DNA from: Gonocerus acuteangulatus
Taxonomy: Eukaryota; Arthropoda; Insecta; Hemiptera; Coreidae
Length of the DNA stretch: 64,000 bases
Assembly: GCA_946811695.1 (NCBI GenBank)
Contig: OX328126.1
Coordinates: forward strand, 5,974,962-6,038,961
Reading direction: 5' to 3'
In this document: positions 1 through 8,945 of the stretch, one piece after another
Position numbering within the stretch: position 1 is the first letter of the stretch
How the letters are laid out: the number at the start of each line of letters is the position of its first letter
Program-made: the position numbers and the translations under genes
The notes under the pieces: generated by a model
Told to the model about the DNA's origin: nothing
The model's input: only the letters and a program-made list of their open reading frames with translations
The model's database searches: none

Positions 1-433
1 TAGGACTGTTTAGAATGCTTGGCTCCTAACCCTCCTCCTATATCTTGGCGTTTATCCATTCCATAGAGTCATTAGGACTGTTTAGAATGCTTGGCTCCTA
101 ACCCTCCTCCTATATCTTGGCGTTTATCCATTCCATAGAGTCATTAGGACTGTTTAGAATGCTTGGCTCCTAACCCTCCTCCTATATCTTGGCGTTTATC
201 CATTCCATAGAGTCATTAGGACTGTTTAGAATGCTTGGCTCCTAACCCTCATAGGAGGAGGGTTATATCTTGGCGTTTATCCATTCCATAGAGTCATTAG
301 GACTGTTTAGAATGCTTGGCTCCTAACCCTCATAGGAGGAGGGTTATATCTTGGCGTTTATCCATTCCATAGAGTCATTAGGACTGTTTAGAATGCTTGG
401 CTCCTAACCCTCATAGGAGGAGGGTTATATCTT
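1..433. repeat. 72/81 bp tandem repeat array at the window edge
   Basis: Three units of 72 bp (1-216) are followed by two full and one partial unit of 81 bp (217-433). All begin TAGGACTGTTTAGAATGC. The 81 bp form differs only around the motif AACCCTC: the short form has AACCCTCCTCCTAT, while the long form has AACCCTC followed by the exact reverse complement of that 14-mer. The array is cut by the window edge on the left and joins a reverse-transcriptase relic on the right. Confidence 0.9.
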
Positions 434-1790
434 TCCGACGTCGAGCATATCATCACCAAACTCCACAAACGCAAATCTCCCGGCTTTGATTTAATAACAT
501 CTGAAATCATTCGCCAGCTCCCAACTAAAGCTATCACATTCCTCACATATCTATACAACTGTATTTTCCGCACCACCTACTTCCCACTCCTATGGAAATT
601 CTCTATTATCATCCTCTTCCCTAAACCTGGGAAACCTACACACTGCCCTTCATCCTATCGCCCTTTAAGCCTACTATCCATCCTATCTAAAATATTCGAA
701 AAATTACTCCTCAAACGAATCCAACCTATCCTTCACAGCAAAAACATCCTGCCTACACACCAGTTTGGCTTCTGTTCCCAACACTCCACAGTACAGCAGG
801 GTCTTCACGTTGTAGATCGCATATCTTCATCCCTAGAGAAAAAAGAATATTGCACTTCAGCGTTCCTGGACGTTGCTCAAGCTTTTTTTTTTGGCACGAG
901 GAACTCCTCTAAAAGCTCAAAACCTTTCTTCCCAGCACCCTATACCTCACCCTACGATCCTACTTATCAAATAGGCATTTTCGGGTCCGAAAAGGATCAG
1001 AGTACTCAGAATATAGGGCCCTGTGCTCTGCATCCTGTATATAGCCGATGTTCCATCAAGTCCCGACAGCCGTCTAGCAACCTATGCAAACGATACAGCT
1101 ATCCTCGCATCCCATCGAAATCCTAACACTGTGCCGGAGAATCTTCAGTCCCAATGTAGAATAAAATTAAACAGTGGTGTAAAACATGGAGAATCATAGT
1201 GAACAAGGAGAAATGTCATCACATCACCTCCACCATTCGACGCAGTTCCTGTCTACCAGTACACTTCAATGACTTGGACTATAGACTTGCAACATCAAAA
1301 GAAACTTAAAATACAGGAACTTAACAGACGATTTGAACAACTTTACAGACTGTTGAACCGAAATCAAATTTAAGTACTGACAACAAACTGATCTTTTACA
1401 AATCAATAGTGCAACGCATTTGGACGTATGCGCCAGAACTGTGGAGAACTTCAAACACATCGTACATCAGACGCATCTAAACATCACAATGGAAATTCCT
1501 AAGAACCATCGCCAATGCTCCCTTCTATGTATCTATCCTTATGCTTCATAAAGAGCTCAATATCCCACTCGTAAAATATGTTATATTATGCAGATTCCGT
1601 TTCCACACCAACCTTTCCAGTCATCAAAATCTGGAAGTCCTCTCCCTATCGATCGTTACCCGGAAGGAGAAAGGAGCTTAGGACGTCCTTTCAACGTCTT
1701 CTGACGTTAATCGTGGATGAAGTTGGGACGCCTTGAGCATAGAACCCTCATAATTTTAGCTGCATTCATGTACAGACAGAATGAAAAAAA
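434..1790 (+). pseudogene. 5'-truncated Jockey-like non-LTR retrotransposon (reverse transcriptase relic)
   Basis: Conceptual translation in shifting frames gives a Jockey-type reverse transcriptase. It has KRKSPGFDLIT, the PKPGKP...SYRPLSLLSILSK block and HQFGFCSQHSTVQQ (about 450-830), then a FLDVAQAF-like stretch. A degraded catalytic box reads YANDTA where YADDTA is expected (about 1085-1105). The C-terminal part has YKSIVQRIWTYAPELW and IANAPFYVS (about 1390-1530). Several frameshifts and stops separate these blocks, so it is dead. The 5' end, with the endonuclease, is missing and the sequence abuts the tandem repeat directly. An A-rich stretch near 1780-1810 is the likely 3' tail. Confidence 0.8.
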
Positions 1791-2029
1791 CAATAAAAAA
1801 AATAATCTAAAAAAAATTTAAAGTTCTGTTTGCAAGACAGTTTGTTGTATAATGTACTTGGTAGTGTTGTGAAATTATTTTAATTTTGTCTATTTATTTT
1901 TATTTGAACACCTATTTTTATTATTAGATTATTTTTAGTTATAAGCTGGTTTATGGGAAGAAAATATATTAAATTAAAAATAAACACACACAATAAAGTA
2001 AATTAATAACCAAAGGATTAATAAAAAAG

Positions 2030-2940
2030 TCCGTCACGCAGGAGCTGCATAACTAAGCACTTTCCTCAGAATTTGGGTAGTGTAGACTGCTTTCCAGAAA
2101 AATTTACTTAAAAAATCCTACATAAATAAAATAAAAACATGAATAGTTCTCTTTTAAATTTGTAATGAGTAACTGATCAGTTATTAATTTGCTTCCAGAG
2201 TTATGTTTACACATGGTAGCTATTACACTACGTAATAAATACAAAAAACCTCATATTATCGTATTTTGATCTAACGCAGGAACAGAATACAGTCACTCTA
2301 GTGGTAGAAAGCGCTCCTTGCGGCGGCTTTGTGAACCTACGTCTGACGGGCTTTTCTATTGAAATAATATTACAAATTAAACCCCCGCTTTCCGATTGAC
2401 CGATTCAGCTCATTTTTACAACACTTCTTTCTCATGAGGTACCCACGACGTATACCGAGTTTCGTTACAATACAGCAGAAATTACGACCGGTATGAGTAT
2501 ATTAGGAATTTGGGCCCGGAGTAAACCCCCCCCCCCCCTTCTAATGAACCGATTTAGTTTATTTTTACAACACATATTTACCTGTAGATTACCACTACGA
2601 ATACCGAGTTTCGTCGAAATATACCAGAAATCACGGCTGTTAGTGGCGAATTGGTATTGTGGGTCTGGAGTAAACCCCCCCTCCTAATGAACCGATTTAG
2701 TTCATTTTTATATCTCACTTTTCTCTCTATATCACCAACACGAATACCAAGTTTCGTTGAAATATAACAAATATTACGGCTGACATAGTCAAATTAGTGT
2801 TTTGGGCTTGGGGTAAACCCCCCCTTCCGGTAGACCGACTTTGGTGGTTAACGAACTCGTTCAATCGTTTGCTAATTGAATGCTATATACCAAGTTTCGT
2901 GACGAAAAAACAAAAACTCTGGCCGCTATCGTGTTAACAG

Positions 2941-3038
<98 letters not shown>

Positions 3039-3159
3039 TTTAACGGGGGTCATTTTCGGTGTCTACTAGGTAGGATCGATAAAGGTTTGAAGAAATTTTT
3101 CATAAATTCCGTCATGAGTCCAACCTCAATAGCTACTTTCCTTCGGAGGAAAGTGCTAA
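2030..3159 (+). mobile_element. Helentron-like non-autonomous element, copy A
   Basis: Nearly the whole 1.1 kb is repeated at 52347-53586, so this is a dispersed element. It starts TCCGTCACGCAGGAGCTG. About 25 bp inside lies TAAGCACTTTCCTC, the near-perfect inverted repeat of the 3' end GAGGAAAGTGCTAA. The 3' end forms a hairpin (CTTTCC...GGAAAG) just before a terminal CTAA. A long (TA)n tract lies about 120-215 bp before the 3' end. Subterminal inverted repeats, a 3' hairpin and an internal microsatellite are the layout described for Helentron-associated (HINE/DINE-like) elements. The class is inferred from structure only, since no protein is encoded. Confidence 0.6.
2944..3034. repeat. (TA)n microsatellite
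   Basis: An almost uninterrupted TA dinucleotide tract inside Helentron-like copy A, followed by the segment AAATTTTAACGGGGGTCATT that is conserved in the second copy. Confidence 0.95.
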
Positions 3160-3426
3160 AAAGGAAAATAGGCATAAAACAATTTTTTAAGTGAAAGATA
3201 GAAAAAGGATTCCTTAAAAAGAAATATATATATATATAAAAAAAAACGTAAAGACATACATATGTTTGATGCGGAGTTCAGCTGTCTTATTCAAAAGTCA
3301 CAACTGCGTTTTTAGTGGGAGGTTTTTATTCTGCAATGGAACTTGTAAATTTTTGTTCTGGACGTGGATGGCCTAAAAAATCCATGTAAGCAAAACAGGA
3401 TTCGATCGTTGGCATGAGAGAATACC
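3160..3426. other. unassigned AT-rich spacer
   Basis: Nothing recognisable between the Helentron-like copy and the Helitron. It has a short (TA) run near 3225 and no plausible coding sequence. Confidence 0.5.
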
Positions 3427-4190
3427 TACTATATATTCGTCAAATACCACTCACTCACTCACTGACCTATCAACGCCCAGCCCAAACCGCTCGACAGAAA
3501 AATTTGAAATTTTGCATGGACACTCCCTATAGAACGTAGACGCTCGCTAAGAAAGGATTTTTTGATATTCGAATTTTTAAGTTTTTTTAGAGGGGTTTTA
3601 AGTTTGAGTTGGTTAGAGCAGGCAAGCCTAGGTAGCATGCGTTGCTAGGACGATAAGAGAACAGCTGTTACCGTACATTATCTATTTCATAGTATTATTT
3701 TTAATAGAGGTTAATTTCCACTATGATGGCAGTCCTTGAATTACTGGGGTATGGAATACTATCAACATGGAATAGTTTTAGGAAAATAAAACGCTACTAC
3801 AACTAAAATGAAATGATCTTTGGAATGAAGAAGGAATGGATCAAACCATTTTAAGGTTTTTAAGACACATTTTACCCTCACATCAAAATTTCGGGGGGGG
3901 GGGGGGCTGCACATCCCTCAGTTCTCCTTATGTATAGCCCACGCTGGTAACCTATCGATAACGGGTTATCTATACGTTATCTGTTTTTTGATACTGGTGC
4001 GGAGCATCCCAATGTCAAGAAACATTATACTTTGATTACCTATAAACTGATGACTAACTTATTGTATGACGGGAACCATGCTATAATAAACTGCACAAAA
4101 TTAAGTAGGAGTGTTAATTTTGATGATACATCATTTAACGCAATAAAATAACTACTTATCTGCCGTGACGAAGCACGGGTATTCAGCTAG
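3427..4190 (+). mobile_element. non-autonomous Helitron
   Basis: The 3' end is typical: a hairpin CCGTG-ACGAAG-CACGG (about 4163-4178), then GGTATTCAGCTAG ending in CTAG at 4190 and followed by T. The 5' region holds CTACTATATATTCGTC and a (CACT)n run, resembling arthropod Helitron starts, but the exact first base is uncertain. No Rep/helicase coding sequence is present. Confidence 0.55.
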
Positions 4191-4191
4191 T

Positions 4192-4467
4192 AGAAAATAA
4201 TTTCGGAGGGGGCTGGGAAAATTTCGGAGGGAGCTGGGAAAATTTCGGAGGGGGCTGGGAAAATTTCGGAGGGAGCTGAGACCATTTCCGGTGTATGGAA
4301 TACTAACAATTTAGATCTTGGAAGAGTTTTAGCCAACTTAAACGCTCTTACACCCAAAATAGAATATGTTTTATGAACTAAATGATCTTATTTAATTTAT
4401 TTTTAAGGGTTTTATGGAATTTTTACCAATCGAAACGGCTCCAGCCCCCCCCTTATGTACGCCCATG
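4192..4467. mobile_element. MITE of the CATGGGCG family, left end missing
   Basis: The right end reads TTATGTACGCCCATG, the terminal inverted repeat shared with copies at 7715-7982 and 14689-15132. The left TIR is missing and the copy starts directly at TAGAAAATAATTTCGG after the Helitron CTAG. It contains four 21 bp tandem units of the type AATTTCGGAGGGGGCTGGGA (about 4198-4285) and the conserved core GTGTATGGAATACTAAC. Confidence 0.65.
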
Positions 4468-4986
4468 ATCGTTGGAGTCCTTAGAACTTCTTACATAGTT
4501 TTTTTTTTTTTTTGTTTTTTTTGTATAATGCACTTTAAATCCATTGAAGATATGTGAGGGTTTTAAACAGTCAAGATGTAGATCCGTCCAATATTGGAAT
4601 GGCTATTTCTAGTAGAAGCTAGCCTCCCGCTGCGATGAACAATTTGAGAGCCGAGAGAGAGAAGACAAGAATGTCTCTGCATAAAAAAGAAGAGGTTGAA
4701 GAAAATATAAAAACTGGCTAAGGAGTGCACGTGCCCTACAGCTCGGATGGTCGCCAGATTTAACTCACACAGTTCAATTAACTGCCAGCTTGGAAAAAAA
4801 TCTTCTGACCTGCTACTCTTCGTATCAATCAACCAAACACTTAGAACAAACATGTTTTTGCAATGGACGGAAATACCACAATTATACTTTTAGGGTTCTT
4901 TGAATAAAAAGACACGATAATTTTTCATTCGTGGCGATCATTTTAACACCAAAAGCATTTTGGAGGGAACCGGTTGTTCCATTGAA
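4468..4986. other. unassigned spacer
   Basis: No supported gene. It contains a poly(T) run near 4500-4525. An open frame on the minus strand around 4563-4853 has no recognisable domain and is judged chance. Confidence 0.4.
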
Positions 4987-5373
4987 AATTCCGTCTCACA
5001 GAAGCTGCATATCTAAGCATATTCCTCAGAAGTATTCCTGAATAATTTGTTTAAATAAAAAACAAACAGCTGATTCAATTATTCGTTTTGTGTACAAAGT
5101 ATAGGAATTTGACTTTCTGAATGAGATAAGGCATAGTTTTATCTCAAATTCTCAAGCAAAATATCTATATATTTTGCCAACTTGATTTTGATCAAAGTTG
5201 GCACACATGTGATTCGGGGAGAGTCATAGGATAGGTTAAAATAGTCTAGGTTAAAATCAACAGTTACAGATTTGCGTAATTAGATTTTAATATTACTTAT
5301 TTGGTTTCTGATTGATTTTTGCTTTTCTAGATACAGAAAGTAGGTGTAGCATGGCACGCCGGGTAACAGCTAG
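4987..5373 (+). mobile_element. mosaic Helentron-like / Helitron fragment
   Basis: The left end resembles the 5' terminus of the TCCG family (GAAGCTGCATATCTAAGCA). The right end is a Helitron terminus, GGCACGCCGGGTAACAGCTAG, ending at 5373 and followed by T. The same 3' terminus occurs at 40329. The two ends probably come from different elements. Confidence 0.5.
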
Positions 5374-5578
5374 TATACCATATTAGTGTATGTACAGGGT
5401 GCCAATCCAAGGGTGGATAATCGGGCTACAACAGGGCCAAAACGGTCGGAGATATTAAAATGATTTAAAGGAGTAAAGTTGTAGGTCTCGTCCAGATCTA
5501 CAAAATCGTGCTCTCAAAAATAAGAACATATCCCTTTTAAGGGCTCAAATAAACCTTTGAAGTGAAGGGTTCCTTCTT

Positions 5579-5856
5579 GACCCATATGTTGCATTACATT
5601 TTTTAAAAGTACTAAAAAAAACAAGGAAGAACTATCAAGTAGTTCTCTATAAAAATACGTTTTTATTGGCATGTATTTCTCATCTGAATTTTAACTTTAA
5701 CTTATTTAAAGCACTTTAATTAAGTGCACTTAACTTTTTAACTTAATTAAGGCACTTTAATTTATTTAAGTTGAATTTTTCTTAGGGGAGGGTTAATTCA
5801 GCTTAGGAGAGTCTGCTCAGCATTCAAAACGGTTCCCTTTAGTCTAAACAAAAAAA
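5579..5856. repeat. left inverted-repeat arm of the decayed transposon
   Basis: Inverted counterpart of 8181-8424. It contains AATTCAGCTTAGGAGAGTCT and a palindromic TTAAG/CTTAA-rich stretch (about 5700-5775) that is shorter in the right arm. Confidence 0.7.
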
Positions 5857-6079
5857 TAAAATTGAGGCTTTAGGCAGAAGAGGTGACAAAATTTCCAATC
5901 ACAAATAATGAAGGAGTTGGTGTTTCTTCTGCCCAGTTACTTAAACCTGCAGGGAGAGAATAGAATTAATAGGAGATGGTTGATGAATTTAAGGTTTAAG
6001 AGATAATGACTGAACCAGATCTCAGCTCGCAGTTTCTTACTGGTACCTTTTCTTTCATAACTGTCCTCAGAATTTTTAA

Positions 6080-6215
6080 AATGTACTCTTGTAGTGAAAT
6101 GGTATTGGTGATTGGTGAATGCGAGGAAAATACCGCGCTGCAACTGAACGTTATGCCTAAGAAATATCCCGGTAGAAGTCACCCAAGCAAGAAATGCGGA
6201 AAGGCGGATGAATGA
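6080..6215 (+). pseudogene. DUF4817-like N-terminal domain relic of a transposase
   Basis: Translation gives MVLVIGECEENTALQLNV, then KYPGRSHPSKK. This matches the pattern of the DUF4817 helix-turn-helix found at the N-terminus of arthropod DDE-transposase-like proteins (YGECxxNAxxAAxxYxxxYPxRxHPS). It ends in a stop soon after. Its spacing from the DDE relic near 7500-7670 is broken by inserted repeats. Family recognition is from the motif only. Confidence 0.6.
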
Positions 6216-6372
6216 ATTGCAGGCGAGTCCCCAGAGAAATTTATATCTAAGAACAATTTCTCTTCATGAGAGTTTACCAGATCTGGAAAGGAGCAAGGAC
6301 TAGTGTATTTGGGGGCTTAGCCATATTGAGAATAATCCTGATTTTTGTAGCAGGGGTTTGTTCAGTGATTAA

Positions 6373-6843
6373 CCCTTGAGCACTCGCGTCGGGTGACCAG
6401 AGGGCTAAGCTACTTTTAAGAGAAAATTTTAAAATCATTCCTTCATCGAATAGACTCCCCACTCCTTCTATTCTCCAAACATAACACACTCGATAAATTG
6501 CGATCGATTCATTTTCTGATAGTCGATTACATATATTTGAAAAATATAGCTGCAAATAAAGTTTTAATATTTCGTGGGATTACACAAATATAATCCAAAG
6601 TGGGCAAAAAGTTCATATCTGGAGATGTGAAGGTTATTTTCAATTGGCCAATTAAATGAATAATATGCAATTTAAAAGTTATGGATTTTATACAATAAAT
6701 GTATATATTTTTTTTTCAATAAATGAGTGTTTATAATTAATTAATCCCTTTTGTACCTTATTTTCAACATGTATTTCGTTTTGGGTCTGCCATGTCCCGA
6801 GGCGAGTGCTAACGTACCTTCAAATGACGCGAGTCCTCAAGGA
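6373..6843. mobile_element. piggyBac-like MITE with TTAA target duplication
   Basis: The left end is TTAA followed by CCCTTGAGCACTCGCGTC. The right end is GACGCGAGTCCTCAAGGA followed by TTAA. The 18 bp termini are inverted repeats with two mismatches, and both flanks are TTAA (6369-6372 and 6844-6847), the target site of the piggyBac superfamily. The 471 bp interior is AT-rich and non-coding. Confidence 0.75.
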
Positions 6844-6913
6844 TTAAGCAACCTTCTGTAATGAACGGGTCTTAAATCGTCATAATGTACATCATTGGGT
6901 GGTTGAAAACCCC

Positions 6914-7400
6914 AGATGGACCCGGAGTGTCGATAGGCAGCACAGATGGACCCGGAGTGTCGATAGGCAGCACAGATGGACCCGGAGTGTCGATAGGCAG
7001 CACAGATGGACCCGGAGTATCGATAGGCAGCACAGATGGACCCGGAGTGTCGATAGGCAGCACAGATGGACCCGGAGTGTCGATAGGCAGCACAGATGGA
7101 CCCGGAGTGTCCATAGGCAGCACAGATGGACCCGGAGTGTCGATAGGCAGCACAGATGGACCCGGAGTGTCGATAGGCAGCACAGATGGACCCGGAGTGT
7201 CGATAGGCAGCACAGATGGACCCGGAGTGTCGATAGGCAGCACAGATGGACCCGGAGTGTCCATAGGCAGCACAGATGGACCCGGAGTGTCGATAGGCAG
7301 CACAGATGGACCCGGAGTGTCGATAGGCAGCACAGATGGACCCGGAGTGTCGATAGGCAGCACAGATGGACCCGGAGTGTCGATAGGCAGCACAGATGGA
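6914..7400. repeat. 30 bp minisatellite, 16 units
   Basis: Sixteen head-to-tail 30 bp units (6914-7393) plus seven bases. The unit begins AGATGGACCCGGAGTGTCG and ends ATAGGCAGCAC. Variation is almost nil: one unit has GAGTAT for GAGTGT, and two units have CCATAGG for CGATAGG. Because the unit is a multiple of three and stop-free, several long frames run through it on both strands (one reads DGPGVSIGST per unit). These are by-products of the repeat, not genes. Confidence 0.97.
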
Positions 7401-7479
7401 AAATCAACGTTTGCTGTGGACTCATCGGGAGCATGTTATGGTTTCATATTTTATACCCGGGACCCTTCCTGGAGACCAA

Positions 7480-7670
7480 TACTTGAGACCAATACGCCCA
7501 CTTCGTAAGAGATATTCTCCCAACGGTACTTGAGGATTTGACACCGGACTTAAGGCAGGCCATGTAGTTCCAGCTTGATGGCTGTCCTACTTATTTTTCC
7601 TTCGCCGCAAGAAGCGCTGTTGAGGATGTTTACCACCATCGGTGGACCCGTTACCTGGCCTCCCAGATAG
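7480..7670 (+). pseudogene. DDE transposase relic (FQxDGxPxxF motif)
   Basis: Translation gives RDILPTVLEDLTPDLRQAM, a stop, then FQLDGCPTYFSFAARSA and HHRWTRYLA. This follows the order seen in arthropod DUF4817/DDE transposases (LPxLLEDVPLxxRxxMWFQHDGAPAHF...RWIGRGGP). The stop stands where the conserved W is expected, and D of the DG motif is kept as the probable catalytic aspartate. The relic begins just after the minisatellite and fades before the MITE at 7715. Confidence 0.65.
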
Positions 7671-7714
7671 GTGGAAACAACACCTATCTAGGTGGATAGA
7701 ACAATGACGGCCAC

Positions 7715-7982
7715 CATGGGCGTATATAAGGGGAGCAGAGGGGACTGCAGCCCCCTCTCCGAAATTTTGATTTGATATGTAAAAGTTGTCATAAAACCCT
7801 TAAAAATAAATTAAATAAGATCACTTAGTTCATATAAAACATTTTATTTTGGGTGTAATAGCGTTTTAATTGGCTAAGAATATTCCAAGTTCTAGATTGT
7901 TAGTATTCCATACCCCGGAAATGGTATCAGCCCCCCCTCCCATATCCCCCCTCCCCGAAATTATTTCCTATATACGCCCATG
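7715..7982. mobile_element. MITE of the CATGGGCG family (inverted copy)
   Basis: Begins CATGGGCGTATATAAGG and ends TATATACGCCCATG, perfect 14 bp terminal inverted repeats. The flanking 8-mers ACGGCCAC and AAGACCAC agree at six of eight positions, consistent with an old 8 bp target duplication. The interior matches the copies at 4192 and 14689 in reverse orientation. Confidence 0.75.
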
Positions 7983-8180
7983 AAGACCACCTAAATAGGT
8001 GGGAAAAACAATAGCCTCTCTAGGAATTATATCTCCTTAATGGAGGAGGGACATTTGAGAATTTGCTGTAAAATAAGAGTTTAACTTTTGACTTTTTTTT
8101 TCATATAAAGAAATTGATTTTTTTTATATATAAATACATTTTTTTAATATTAAATGGCCCTTCATTTATTTTATTTTTCC

Positions 8181-8424
8181 GTATAGACTAAAAGGGATCG
8201 TTATGTTGAATGCTGAGCAAACTCTCTTAAGTTGAATTAACCCTCCTCTAAGCAAAATACTACTTAAATAAATTAAAGTGTCTTTTCTTTCGGAATTCAG
8301 ACGAGAAATACTTGTTAATCAAAACGTATTTTTACAGAGAACTACTTGACGTATAAAAAAATCTGGTTGCACAGTTCTTCCTTGTTTTCTTGTTACTTTT
8401 AAAAACTTTAATTCCATTCATGAC
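8181..8424. repeat. right inverted-repeat arm of the decayed transposon
   Basis: Inverted counterpart of 5579-5856. It starts near GTATAGACTAAAAGGGATCG and ends just before a PIF/Harbinger coding relic at 8434. Confidence 0.7.
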
Positions 8425-8433
8425 GGGAGCTAG

Positions 8434-8481
8434 CAACTCCTTATGGAATTGTCCTCTGAAGATACCATGGAATATTACTAT
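8434..8481 (+). pseudogene. PIF/Harbinger transposase relic, part 1 (left of the Gypsy insertion)
   Basis: Sixteen codons read QLLMELSSEDTMEYYY, resembling the segment before the RMxxxxF motif of Harbinger transposases (NLLRELRLEDxxxYxNYxRM). The frame continues on the other side of the Gypsy element at 13450, so the retrotransposon split this sequence. A stop codon (TAG) lies directly upstream. Confidence 0.6.
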
Positions 8482-8945
8482 TGTTGGCATAGTGTTGAGT
8501 GATATTGCTCAGAAGGAGCCAACAAAAAAAAAATAAATAAAATTTAACAAAACACTAACTATTTTTTTTTTGGTATAAAATTATTATTATTATTTTTAGG
8601 AACAAAATGTTAAAAATTAATATGAACAAAGGAAAGGAATAATTGTCTTTGTCTTCTGAGGTGTAATGCACCTTAACACAATAGCCTCTTAAGCAGAAAG
8701 TTAGCTGCTAAGGAAGGTTAGGGAATTTCAGCAGTCCAATGTTCAAAATAAAAATTGGCACTCACAAGACTATGATTTTATACAACACCAGTTGCTTGAG
8801 ATAGACACTTCAATAAAACACTTTTTTAAAACATGTTTGTCAAGTATCTCATAACACACCAATTGTTTTTTTTTTCACTGTCTTTTTTTTTGGTGAACAT
8901 ATGTTAATTAACATATGTGTTAATAGTAACATATGTTCTGCTACA
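8482..8945 (-). repeat. 3' LTR of the Gypsy element
   Basis: 464 bp, reading TGTAGC...CCAACA on the minus strand. It contains a perfect 22 bp palindrome at 8897-8918 built on CATATG (E-box) cores plus a third ACATATGT-like site, and a TATAAAA box. It differs from the 5' LTR by one base and one T. Confidence 0.95.

Larger units (their letters stand above)
5579..8424 (+). mobile_element. decayed DNA transposon with long inverted repeats
   Basis: The segments 5579-5856 and 8181-8424 are diverged inverted copies of each other; for example, the reverse complement of the left arm contains GAGAACTACTTGA and TTCTTCCTTG in the same order as the right arm. Between them lie two coding relics in the same orientation that look like parts of one transposase: a DUF4817-type N-terminal helix-turn-helix and a DDE domain with an FQxDGxPxxF motif. 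A piggyBac-like MITE, a 30 bp minisatellite and a CATGGGCG MITE have been added since. The exact outer ends are not visible; a TACAGGGTGCC motif at about 5393 may mark the original left end. Confidence 0.6.

Noticed and set aside
6872..7508. Four overlapping long open frames on both strands, one reading DGPGVSIGST repeats
   Set aside because: They exist only because the 30 bp minisatellite unit is a multiple of three without stops; no start context or flanking coding signal.
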